This document shows positions 1-6,580 of a DNA stretch of 21,082 nt, in pieces (the stretch's first letter is position 1; each line of letters begins with the position of its first letter). Below the pieces are notes generated by a model. That model saw nothing but the letters and a program-made list of their open reading frames with translations, did not search any database and was not told the DNA's origin. A program made the translations under genes and the position numbers. Origin of the DNA: Faecalibacterium sp. (lineage in GTDB: Bacteria > Bacillota > Clostridia > Oscillospirales > Ruminococcaceae); assembly GCA_017483235.1 (NCBI GenBank), contig JAFULE010000225.1, forward strand, positions 1 through 21,082, written 5' to 3'.

Positions 1-423
1 CCCAACGGCGAAAACCCCGACGCTGAGGCCGCCTGTGCCGAATACGAAGAGATCATCAAATCGGTGGGCGGCATTGACCTGCAGCTGCTGGGCATTGGCC
101 ACGATGGCCACATCGGCTTTAACGAACCGGCCGATCACTTTGCGGTCACCACCCAGTGCGTGGACCTGACCGACGAGACGATCGAGGCCAACAAGCGGTT
201 CTTTGCCAGCAAAGACGATGTGCCCCGACAGGCCTACACCATGGGCATCGGCACCATTATGAAGGCCCGCAAAGTGCTGCTGATCGCTAATGGCAAAGGC
301 AAGGCCGAAATCGTCAAGAAGAGCTTCTTCGGCCCGGTTTGCCCGCAGGTGCCGGCCTCTGTTCTGCAGCTGCACCCCGATTTTACCCTTGTCATCGACG
401 AGGAGGCTGCCAGCTTGCTGTAA
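1..423 (+). CDS. nagB: Glucosamine-6-phosphate deaminase, C-terminal part (5' end outside window)
   Basis: The reading frame is open from base 1 and ends at TAA 421-423, leaving about 140 residues of a family whose members are about 240-265 residues long, so roughly the N-terminal half lies upstream. The enzyme converts glucosamine-6-phosphate and water to fructose-6-phosphate and ammonia in the cytoplasm. The signature GIGHDGHIGFNEP lies at residues 31-43 of the fragment. Its Asp35, His37 and Glu42 align with the catalytic Asp141, His143 and Glu148 of E. coli NagB. A later MGIGTIMKA stretch followed by GKGKA fits the conserved C-terminal substrate-binding part. A hairpin terminator follows directly. 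The product is the substrate of the phosphofructokinases encoded at 1790-4323. The family call is firm; only the N-terminus is unseen. Confidence 0.93.
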   Translation, partial: PNGENPDAEAACAEYEEIIKSVGGIDLQLLGIGHDGHIGFNEPADHFAVTTQCVDLTDETIEANKRFFASKDDVPRQAYTMGIGTIMKARKVLLIANGKGKAEIVKKSFFGPVCPQVPASVLQLHPDFTLVIDEEAASLL

Positions 424-433
424 TTGCAATGCG

Positions 434-464
434 ACCCGCCCAATATTTCGGGCGGGTTTTGTTT
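434..464 (+). terminator. Rho-independent terminator after nagB
   Basis: Bases 434-441 (acccgccc) pair perfectly with 450-457 (gggcgggt) around an 8-base AT-rich loop, followed by a T-rich stretch (ttttgttt). It starts 11 bases after the nagB stop codon. Confidence 0.85.
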
Positions 465-548
465 GGCAATAAAAAGCGATGCTGGTGTTTGCGCCGCAAA
501 TGCTGCATACTGAAACCATCAATCCATCCGGAAAGGAACGATGCCATT

Positions 549-1139
549 GTGATCTCTGCCATCGAAGAACGCCGCAGTGTACGCCAATACACCGACCGCC
601 CGGTACCCCGTGAACTGGTGCAGCAGGTGCTGCAGGCGGGCATTCTGGCCCCCTCGGCGGGCAACCGCCAGCCGTGGAAATTTCTGGTTTTGGGCGAAAA
701 AGCAAAAACAGAGCTTCTGGCTGCCATGCAGCGCGGCCTGCAGCAGGAGTTGGACGATCCCATGCTGGGCGACAGTGCCCAGACGGTGCAGAATGCCCGC
801 CATACCCTTTCGATCATGCAGGCCGCCCCGGTTCTGGTGCTGATCCATTACCCTGCTGGCCGGCCTTTGACCGAGCCTTTGGATGCCGCCGGCCGTGTGC
901 GTGAGATCTGTGATATGCAGTCCATCGGTGCGGCCATCGAAAACATGGCCCTGCAGGCCACTGCCCTTGGGCTGGGCAGCCTGTGGATCGGCCACACCTT
1001 CTGGGCCCATCGCGCTTTGCAGGCATGGCTGGGCCGCCCCGGCGAGCTGTGTGCCGTGTTGGCACTGGGCTGGCCGGCAAAAAACAGCCCGCCCCGCCCC
1101 CGCAAAGATTTCGACGACGTGGTGGAATGGCTGGACTAA
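549..1139 (+). CDS. Nitroreductase family protein (FMN-dependent oxidoreductase)
   Basis: This 196-residue protein has the typical layout of a small nitroreductase. An N-terminal helix carries the FMN phosphate-binding RRSVRQY (residues 8-14), followed by APSAGNRQPW (34-43), and a C-terminal GLGSLWIGH segment that lines the flavin site. Family members use NAD(P)H to reduce nitro groups, quinones or other electrophiles; the substrate here cannot be told. I chose GTG 549 as start because AAAGGA at 532-537 lies 11 bases upstream and the family homology begins right there. ATG 541 is in another frame and stops after three codons (TGA 550-552). The frame is open further upstream, but that part runs through the nagB terminator and is not family-like. 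The gene ends at a bidirectional terminator shared with the convergent gene. Confidence 0.85.
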   Translation: MISAIEERRSVRQYTDRPVPRELVQQVLQAGILAPSAGNRQPWKFLVLGEKAKTELLAAMQRGLQQELDDPMLGDSAQTVQNARHTLSIMQAAPVLVLIHYPAGRPLTEPLDAAGRVREICDMQSIGAAIENMALQATALGLGSLWIGHTFWAHRALQAWLGRPGELCAVLALGWPAKNSPPRPRKDFDDVVEWLD

Positions 1140-1144
1140 GCAAC

Positions 1145-1176
1145 AAAACACCCCTGCTGCTGCAGGGGTGTTTTTC
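1145..1176. terminator. Bidirectional hairpin terminator between convergent genes
   Basis: Bases 1148-1157 (acacccctgc) pair with 1162-1171 (gcaggggtgt) around the tetraloop TGCT. The stem is flanked by AAAA on the left and a T run on the right, so it can work for the nitroreductase gene (+) and for the facing gene at 1187-1648 (-). Confidence 0.85.
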
Positions 1177-1186
1177 ATTTGCGGAA

Positions 1187-1648
1187 TTACTCGGCGTCCT
1201 CGTCCCGAATTTTGAACACGGCCTTTTTTACCTTGTCGCAGCCCTGCGCGCGGATCATGGGCTTGTGAGGCTCCATGGTCATATACACTGCAAAGCGGCC
1301 CTCGCACAAGGTTCCCACCGCACTGGTGTTGGCCTTGACGATGCAGCTGTCGCTGGCGCTTTCGTAGGGCTTGGTCACGGTGGTGTCGCCCATGGCTACC
1401 TCGAACAGCTCGGTGCCCTGCAGCACCAGCTGCAGATCGATATAGTTTTTGTGCAGCTCAAACTGGGCTTTTTCGGCGGGGATGGTGGCCCCTTCGCTGA
1501 CGATTACATACACAGTTTCGCCCTCGATGGCGGTTTTGCCCAGCGGCAGCTGATTCAGGTCGTTGTTCAGGATATAACGGATGGCGGTGTCCATGTTTTT
1601 GGACAGGCCGCGGTACAGCAAAAGATTTTCAACGGTATCGTAGATCAT
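1187..1648 (-). CDS. YhcH/YjgK/YiaL family protein (DUF386, cupin-like sugar protein)
   Basis: The 153-residue protein matches the YhcH/YjgK/YiaL family in length and in key residues. ELHKNYIDLQLVLQG (residues 64-78) carries Glu64 and His66, and MEPHKP (125-130) carries His128; these are the expected metal ligands of the cupin-like barrel. Characterised relatives include the sialic-acid-related anomerase YhcH/NanQ and the toxin-linked biofilm protein TabA, so a role on a sugar anomer or amino-sugar catabolism is plausible, also given nagB nearby. AAAGGAG precedes ATG 1648 at good spacing and a near-consensus promoter lies upstream. It appears to be a single-gene unit between two terminators. 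The family is fairly sure; the exact substrate is not visible. Confidence 0.85.
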   Translation of the reverse strand: MIYDTVENLLLYRGLSKNMDTAIRYILNNDLNQLPLGKTAIEGETVYVIVSEGATIPAEKAQFELHKNYIDLQLVLQGTELFEVAMGDTTVTKPYESASDSCIVKANTSAVGTLCEGRFAVYMTMEPHKPMIRAQGCDKVKKAVFKIRDEDAE

Positions 1649-1692
1649 GGAAAAACTCCTTTGGTCATCGTGTTTTTCATTCGGCTGTGTTT

Positions 1693-1721
1693 ATTATACC
1701 CATTGCCCCGTCGTTTCGCAA
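1693..1721 (-). promoter_or_regulatory. Sigma-A-type promoter for the YhcH-family gene
   Basis: On the minus strand, -35 TTGCGA (1716-1721) and -10 TATAAT (1693-1698) are separated by 17 bases. Transcription would start near 1686, about 38 bases before ATG 1648. Confidence 0.65.
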
Positions 1722-1741
1722 CTGCCGGCATGGCCGTGATC

Positions 1742-1773
1742 AAAAAAGCCCGCCCCGGGCAGCCGGAGCGGGC
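1742..1773 (-). terminator. Rho-independent terminator of the phosphofructokinase genes
   Basis: On the minus strand GCCCGCTCCGG pairs with CCGGGGCGGGC (plus 1748-1758 with 1763-1773, one mismatch) around a 4-base loop, followed by TTTTTT (plus 1742-1747). It lies 16 bases after the stop codon of the gene at 1790-3016. Confidence 0.88.
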
Positions 1774-1789
1774 AGATGCGGTATGGAAA

Positions 1790-3016
1790 TCAATCCTCCA
1801 CGTAGATGTGGTGGGGCAGGCCGGCAATGTACAGCGGGCTCAGTTCGGCCTGAATCAGAGGTTTGGCATAGTCGATGAATTCCTGGGTCATCTGGGTGTG
1901 GTTCTCGTTCAGCCAGCTCAGGGGCACCTTCTTTTCCAGGTTGGCAACCTCGCTGATGGGGTGCAGCTCGGTGGTGCTCTGGTAGGGGCTGTTGGAAATG
2001 CGCTTGATGGCAACCATCTCGCCGGTGTGGCCCTCAAAGGCGGCCTTGGCAGCGGCGCCGCCCACCTGATAGGCTTCGGTAATGTCGGTGCGGCTGGTCA
2101 TATGGCCGGCGCAACGCTGCAGGGTGGAAAGCTCGATGCAGCGGGTCTTGGTGTTCAGGCGGCGGGCAATGGTGTTGGCCAGATATCGGGCGGTACCGGT
2201 CAAGGCCTTGTGCCCGAAGGCATCAACCGCGTGCACATCGTCGGCCAGCTCACATACGTAACGGCCATCTTCCAGCTTAACGCCTTCCGAAACGGCAATG
2301 ACGATGGAGGCCTTCTTTTCCTGCATGGCGGCAACCTTTTCCACAAAGCGGTCTACGTTAAAGGGCACTTCGGGCAGGCAGATCATATCCACACCTTCGC
2401 AGTCAGGGCCCTTGGCCAGTGCGGCGGCGGCGGTCAGCCAGCCGGCGTTGCGGCCCATGATCTCGACGATGGTCACGTATTTGGTGCCGTACACGGTGGC
2501 GTCGCGGATCACTTCCTTCATCACCACGCCGATGTACTTGGCAGCCGAGCCGTAACCGGGGGTGTGATCGGTGACCATCAGGTCGTTGTCGATGGTCTTG
2601 GGCACGCCCATGAAACGGATGTCCCTGCCCACATGGGCGCCGTAATCGGCCAGCTTGCCAATGGTGTCCATCGAGTCGTTGCCGCCGATGTAGAAGAACC
2701 AGCCGATGTCCAGCTCTTCCAGAATGCCAAACAGCTTTTCATAGGTGGCAGGGTCCTTCTGCCAATCGGGCAGCTTGTAGCGGCAGCTGCCAAGGAAGCT
2801 GGACGGGGTGCGCTTCAGCAGTTCAATGTCCAGATCGTCCTTCAGCAGGGCGGACATGTCCACCACATTCTTTTCCATCAGGCCTGCTACGCCGTGGCGC
2901 ATACCGTACACGATTTCAGCGCCGCGGCTTTTGCAGCTTTCGTACACACCGGCCAAGCTGGAGTTGATCACCGAAGTGGGGCCGCCGGACTGGCCCACGA
3001 TTGCATTCTTGCCCAT
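1790..3016 (-). CDS. 6-phosphofructokinase, pyrophosphate-type signature (paralogue 1)
   Basis: This 408-residue phosphofructokinase converts fructose-6-phosphate to fructose-1,6-bisphosphate. The N-terminal nucleotide/diphosphate loop is GQSGGPT (8-14). IGGNDSMDT (110-118) places Asp114 where ATP-dependent enzymes have Gly (E. coli Gly104), and PKTIDND (139-145) places Lys140 where they have Gly124. These two changes are the accepted mark of diphosphate-dependent enzymes, so PPi is the likely phosphoryl donor. MGRN (188-191) is the conserved substrate-binding motif. I start at ATG 3016 rather than ATG 3025 because AAAGGAG (3027-3033) nearly touches 3025 but is about 10 bases from 3016, and because the resulting N-terminus aligns without gaps with the paralogue upstream. 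The call as phosphofructokinase is firm; donor preference is inferred from the two residues. Confidence 0.92.
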   Translation of the reverse strand: MGKNAIVGQSGGPTSVINSSLAGVYESCKSRGAEIVYGMRHGVAGLMEKNVVDMSALLKDDLDIELLKRTPSSFLGSCRYKLPDWQKDPATYEKLFGILEELDIGWFFYIGGNDSMDTIGKLADYGAHVGRDIRFMGVPKTIDNDLMVTDHTPGYGSAAKYIGVVMKEVIRDATVYGTKYVTIVEIMGRNAGWLTAAAALAKGPDCEGVDMICLPEVPFNVDRFVEKVAAMQEKKASIVIAVSEGVKLEDGRYVCELADDVHAVDAFGHKALTGTARYLANTIARRLNTKTRCIELSTLQRCAGHMTSRTDITEAYQVGGAAAKAAFEGHTGEMVAIKRISNSPYQSTTELHPISEVANLEKKVPLSWLNENHTQMTQEFIDYAKPLIQAELSPLYIAGLPHHIYVED

Positions 3017-3063
3017 GAGTCTCATTCTCCTTTAATCCAATAATCTGTAATCTATCAACTGTT

Positions 3064-3079
3064 CGGTACTGCAGTACCG
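3064..3079. repeat. Perfect 16-base palindrome between the two phosphofructokinase genes
   Basis: CGGTACTGCAGTACCG equals its own reverse complement. It lies in the gap between the paralogues, about 50 bases upstream of the second gene in the transcript. It lacks a T run on either side, so it is a poor terminator; an operator for a dimeric regulator or an RNA hairpin are both possible. Confidence 0.6.
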
Positions 3080-3099
3080 CGGGTCCGTAGGGAAAGGGC

Positions 3100-4323
3100 T
3101 TACAGGTGCAGATGGCGGGGGGTGCCGTTGACATATACCGGGGGCAGCTCGGCTTGGATCAGCGGCCGGGCGTACCGCTCAAAATCGGCGGTCACGTTCA
3201 TGCCGTCGGGGGTGATCCACTCGCGGGGCACCTGCTTTTCATAGTTGGCTACCTGCTGCACATCCACGGCGCGGGTCACACACTGGTAGGGCAAGGTGGA
3301 AACGCGCTCCAACGCGATCATTTTACCGCTTTCGCCGTTTACAGCGGCCATCACACCAGCACCGCCCACCGCATGGGCTTCGGTAATGTCGGTGCGGCTG
3401 GCCAGATGGCTGGCGCAGCGCTGCAGAGTGCTCAGCTCGATGGCGCGGCTCTTGCAGCCCAGCTTTGTGTGGATCAGGTCGGACAGATACCGCCCGGTGC
3501 CGCTGAGCATGGCCTTGTGGCCAAAGGCGTCCACCTCGCCGCCGGACGAGGTCAGATCGCACAGGAAGGTGCCGTCGGCGGTCTGGGCACCTTCGCTGAC
3601 CGCGATGATCAGGTTGGACTTCTGCTTTTGCAGCTCATCTACCTTTTGCAGGAACTTTTCTTCCTCAAAGGGAACCTCGGGCAGCAGAATCAGATCGGGG
3701 CCGCAGCTGTCCTCGTCGCCGGCAAGGCAGGCGGCACCGGCCAGCCAGCCGGCATGACGGCCCATGATCTCCACAACAGTAACGCTGCGCAGGTCGTATA
3801 CCGACGAATCGCAGATGATCTCTTTCAGGGTGGCGGCAATGTATTTGGCCGCCGAACCAAAGCCGGGGGTGTGGTCGGTCAGCACCAGATCGTTGTCGAT
3901 GGTTTTGGGCACGCCGATAAACCGGATGGGGCTGCCGTGGGCAAAGCCGTAGGCCGACAGCTTGGCGATTGTGTCCATCGAGTCGTTGCCGCCAATGTAC
4001 AGCACCGCGTCGATCTCGTATTTTTCAAACAGATCAAACAGGGCATGGTATAACTCGGGATTGGCATCGGCATGGGGCAGCTTAAAACGGCAACTGCCCA
4101 AAAAACTGGAAGGAGTGCGCATCAGCAGCTCAACATTTGCCTTGCTGCCCAGCACTGCGTCCAGATCGACCAGCTGTTCTTTCAGCAGCCCCTCAATGCC
4201 GTAGCGCATGCCGTAAATTTTGGTTACCCCCAGACTGCGGGCGGTTTCGTACACGCCTGCCAGGCTGGCATTGATCACGGCGGTGGGCCCGCCGGACTGG
4301 CCTACGATCAGATTGCGAATCAT
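3100..4323 (-). CDS. 6-phosphofructokinase, pyrophosphate-type signature (paralogue 2)
   Basis: A 407-residue paralogue of the next gene, colinear with it over the N-terminal 150 residues. GQSGGPT is at 8-14, IGGNDSMDT at 110-118 with Asp114, and PKTIDND at 139-145 with Lys140. It therefore shows the same diphosphate-type signature and the same predicted reaction on fructose-6-phosphate. AAAGGA (4332-4337) is 8 bases from ATG 4323. It is transcribed ahead of the other paralogue with an 83-base gap and no terminator between them, so the pair is probably one operon closed by the terminator at 1742-1773. The sequences have clearly diverged (for example residues 82-92 and the C-terminal tail), which suggests an old duplication with separate roles, or hetero-oligomer formation. 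The family call is firm; why there are two is not known. Confidence 0.92.
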   Translation of the reverse strand: MIRNLIVGQSGGPTAVINASLAGVYETARSLGVTKIYGMRYGIEGLLKEQLVDLDAVLGSKANVELLMRTPSSFLGSCRFKLPHADANPELYHALFDLFEKYEIDAVLYIGGNDSMDTIAKLSAYGFAHGSPIRFIGVPKTIDNDLVLTDHTPGFGSAAKYIAATLKEIICDSSVYDLRSVTVVEIMGRHAGWLAGAACLAGDEDSCGPDLILLPEVPFEEEKFLQKVDELQKQKSNLIIAVSEGAQTADGTFLCDLTSSGGEVDAFGHKAMLSGTGRYLSDLIHTKLGCKSRAIELSTLQRCASHLASRTDITEAHAVGGAGVMAAVNGESGKMIALERVSTLPYQCVTRAVDVQQVANYEKQVPREWITPDGMNVTADFERYARPLIQAELPPVYVNGTPRHLHL

Positions 4324-4372
4324 AACAAACGTCCTTTACCTTTCTGCGCCGGGGCACAGATTTTTTACAATT

Positions 4373-4401
4373 TTTACAGCCAAATCATCGCATGATATGC
4401 T
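4373..4401 (+). promoter_or_regulatory. Promoter for the SGNH hydrolase gene (extended -10)
   Basis: -35 TTTACA (4373-4378), 17-base spacer, -10 TATGCT (4396-4401) preceded by TGA, giving an extended -10 (TGnTATGCT). The start would be near 4408, about 100 bases ahead of ATG 4509. Confidence 0.6.
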
Positions 4402-4409
4402 ATACTATC

Positions 4410-4438
4410 ATTATAGGGTGTGCAGGGCGCAAAAGCAA
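4410..4438 (-). promoter_or_regulatory. Possible promoter for the phosphofructokinase operon
   Basis: On the minus strand a perfect -10 TATAAT (4410-4415) lies 17 bases from a weak -35 TTGCTT (4433-4438). The start would be near 4403, leaving an 80-base leader before ATG 4323. It overlaps the start region of the facing promoter at 4373-4401. Confidence 0.45.
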
Positions 4439-4508
4439 GGGGCAAAGCTTCTGTATTTTGTGCGTGGTGCACAAATATTACCAACATGAAAAGGAAAACC
4501 CGGAAAAG

Positions 4509-5480
4509 ATGAGCAATTTTCAAGGCTTTGACGCGGCGGCCCGCCGGCGTCGCCGTTTTCGCCGCCGGATGCGCGGCTATACCTTTTTTGCCGGCAGTGC
4601 AGCGGCCATTCTGATCTTTGCATGGATCATCACCAGCCTGATCGAGGGCTTTGGCCGGGCCGGACAGCCGCAAAGCACTCCGCTGAAACCTGCGGGCGGT
4701 GTGGCTGCCCAAATGCTGGCCCCACTGCCCATGCAGGGTGGCGGCGTGGTGACGTTGGCCGAGTTTGGCCCTGCCCAACAAAGCGAAAGCTATACCCTTG
4801 TCAGTCAGGATGCGGCGGTGATCCGCCAGCCGGAATGTGGGCAGGTGGACCTGAGCTATTTTGCCGATGCCGCCTTTCTGGGCGACAGCCTGACCGAGGG
4901 CTTCACCGACTACAACATCAATCTGGGCGGTGCACTGGTGTGCGGTTATGTGGGTGTTTCGCCCAACGCGGTGGTCAATCGCACTACCGTCAAGCATATG
5001 GAGCGCGGCGAAGAGGTAGCCCTTGATGTATTGGCTGCCCACACCCCCCAAAAGCTGTATATACTGCTGGGCACAAACGCCCTGACCGCCACCGGGAACG
5101 AAAAGGGATTTTTGGGTTATTACAGCCAGATGCTGGATACCCTGAAGGAAACCCTGGGCGAAGATTGCGTCATCTATGTGCAATCCATTCCGCCGGTGCG
5201 GCCCGAAGCCACCGAAAGCCGCCCCGGTCTTGCCAGCGAAAAGCTGCGCAGCGTGAACGAGCAGCTGGCCCAGTTGGCGCTGGAAAAAGGGTGCTGTTAT
5301 ATCGATCTGTGGCAGGCTTTGGCCGACAGCGAGGGCAATTTGAACAGCGATTATTCCGCCCCGGATGGGGTGCACCTGACCGCTGGCCGCGGCTACACCG
5401 CATGGGTGAACTATCTGCGTACCCATACCCTGTACGATGCCGCCAGCCCCTGGACCCCCGGCAGCGCCTACGCTTCTTGA
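4509..5480 (+). CDS. Membrane-anchored SGNH/GDSL-family hydrolase
   Basis: The 323-residue protein has a very basic, Arg-rich cytoplasmic start (residues 11-22), one transmembrane segment (about 23-45), a Pro/Gly/Gln linker and an extracellular SGNH hydrolase domain. Block I is GDSLTEG with nucleophile Ser127, block III is LGTNAL with Asn190, and block V is DGVHLT with Asp286 and His289, so the catalytic set looks complete. Such cell-surface enzymes typically remove or transfer acyl groups on glycans or peptidoglycan; the substrate is unknown. ATG 4509 is preferred because AAAGGA lies at 4491-4496 and the hydrophobic segment then follows a normal positive N-terminus; the frame is open further upstream but through the promoter. 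It is monocistronic between its own promoter and a strong bidirectional terminator, and is not part of the large minus-strand operon. Confidence 0.85.
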   Translation: MSNFQGFDAAARRRRRFRRRMRGYTFFAGSAAAILIFAWIITSLIEGFGRAGQPQSTPLKPAGGVAAQMLAPLPMQGGGVVTLAEFGPAQQSESYTLVSQDAAVIRQPECGQVDLSYFADAAFLGDSLTEGFTDYNINLGGALVCGYVGVSPNAVVNRTTVKHMERGEEVALDVLAAHTPQKLYILLGTNALTATGNEKGFLGYYSQMLDTLKETLGEDCVIYVQSIPPVRPEATESRPGLASEKLRSVNEQLAQLALEKGCCYIDLWQALADSEGNLNSDYSAPDGVHLTAGRGYTAWVNYLRTHTLYDAASPWTPGSAYAS

Positions 5481-5494
5481 AAATAGGAATATCA

Positions 5495-5534
5495 AAACGC
5501 CCCGGCGTTCCCTTGTGGGAACGCCGGGGCGTTT
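5495..5534. terminator. Bidirectional terminator with an 18-base-pair perfect stem
   Basis: Bases 5495-5512 pair without a mismatch with 5517-5534 around a TTGT loop. The stem ends in A and T runs on the two sides, so it can serve both the SGNH hydrolase gene (+) and the facing DUF4349 gene (-). Confidence 0.9.
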
Positions 5535-5547
5535 CTATGTATTGCTG

Positions 5548-6489
5548 TTATTCGGTTTCAGGGATGTCGGGTTTCGGCTCGGGTTTGGTCTGCTTTGCCG
5601 AAGGGAAGGGGGAGCTGTAGTCGGCGGGGTGGGCAGGCTTTGCCTTTTTGCGTCGCTTTGTCTTGCGGCGCAGTGTTGCCACCAGTGCGGCGATCAAGGC
5701 AATCAGCAGCAGGAAGAAGATGTTTTCTACCACAAACAGCACCACATCCTGCAAAAATTCGATGAAGGTATTGGTGCCGCGTGCAAAGGCGGAGCCGATC
5801 TGGGCGCCAAAGTCGTCGGCGCTGGGGCTGAGTACGATCGGCTGGGTCAGATAGAAGTTTACGGTGCAGTAGCTGATCTGGTTCTGCAGAGCCTTCATCT
5901 GGCTGGTGTAGCTTTCCAGCTGATATTGAACATCGGCCAGATGTTCTTCAATCTCCAGCAGGGTGGCCAGATTTTCAGCGGCATCCCGCAAGGTCACAAG
6001 GCGGTCGCGCTGGCCCTGCAGCGAGGTCAGGCGGGCCTCAATGTCCACATACTGCAGGGTAACGTCCTCGGTGTCTTCGGTGCGCTGGGTCACGTTGCCA
6101 AAGGCGGATGCCCCGGCCACAAAGGCGCGGTAGTGTTCGGCGGGCACCCGCACCACCAGGTTGGCCCGCACCCGGGTATCATACTCGGAAATGTCACTGG
6201 CCTGCACGTAACCGCCGGCCTTGGCCAGCGCCTGTTCCAGCGCGGCAAGGCTTTCGTTCAGATCGGTGCATTCAATGTCCAGGTGGGCGGTGTAGATGAT
6301 CTTGCGGTCATCCATGGGGGCCAGCTCGCCGGAAAGCCCGGCGCCGCTGTCGGTGACAGTGTCGTATTCCGGTACAGCGGTGCCTGCTGCACCGGTACTG
6401 CCGCCGCTGCTGCCGCCGCAGGCGGCAAGGCAAACAGTCAGCAGCATGGCAGCCAGCAGTGCTGCAAGGGCGCGCAGAATCTTTTTCAT
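5548..6489 (-). CDS. DUF4349 domain lipoprotein
   Basis: The 313-residue protein starts with a lipoprotein signal: MKKILRAL, a hydrophobic core and lipobox LAAC with Cys24. A Ser/Gly/Ala linker (25-50) leads into a domain with RKIIYTAHLDIECTDL (62-77) and AEHYRAFV (117-124), then a long heptad-like coiled coil (about 145-205), a NFYLTQP strand, and near the C-terminus a transmembrane helix (about 249-273) followed by a Lys/Arg-rich tail. This order is that of DUF4349 proteins, which are common in Gram-positive bacteria and of unknown function. Having both a lipid anchor and a C-terminal helix, it would be held to the membrane at both ends with the coiled coil outside. GAAAGGAG precedes ATG 6489; an upstream in-frame ATG at 6540 falls inside the terminator stem and was rejected. 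Confidence 0.85.
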   Translation of the reverse strand: MKKILRALAALLAAMLLTVCLAACGGSSGGSTGAAGTAVPEYDTVTDSGAGLSGELAPMDDRKIIYTAHLDIECTDLNESLAALEQALAKAGGYVQASDISEYDTRVRANLVVRVPAEHYRAFVAGASAFGNVTQRTEDTEDVTLQYVDIEARLTSLQGQRDRLVTLRDAAENLATLLEIEEHLADVQYQLESYTSQMKALQNQISYCTVNFYLTQPIVLSPSADDFGAQIGSAFARGTNTFIEFLQDVVLFVVENIFFLLLIALIAALVATLRRKTKRRKKAKPAHPADYSSPFPSAKQTKPEPKPDIPETE

Positions 6490-6521
6490 GTCTTTCGCTC
6501 CTTTCTGTCTGGGTGATAAGC

Positions 6522-6561
6522 AAACGGCCGCCGTGCCCAACAGGATGGGACGGCGGCCGTT
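6522..6561 (-). terminator. Terminator of the ten-gene surface-glycan operon
   Basis: Bases 6523-6534 pair with 6550-6561 (AACGGCCGCCGT type stem), with an inner CCC/GGG extension across a one-base bulge and an 8-base loop. On the minus strand it is followed by TTTGCTTATC, a modest T tract, so some read-through into the DUF4349 gene is possible. Confidence 0.7.
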
Positions 6562-6580
6562 GAAAACCGAAAAACGATGC

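Noticed and set aside
488..500. Inverted repeat TTTGCG-C-CGCAAA before the nitroreductase gene as an operator
   Set aside because: Short, and no convincing promoter could be placed beside it; chance cannot be excluded.
339..548. An ATG at 339 as start of the nitroreductase
   Set aside because: It would overlap nagB and run through its terminator; the added residues are not family-like.
983..3043. A very long plus-strand open frame (686 codons)
   Set aside because: It runs antisense to the YhcH-family gene and a phosphofructokinase, reads through two terminators, has no ribosome binding site and a Gly/His/Gln-heavy composition typical of GC-rich antisense shadow.
3106..4053. Plus-strand open frame opposite the second phosphofructokinase
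   Set aside because: The minus strand encodes a complete, motif-rich enzyme; the antisense frame has no recognisable domain.
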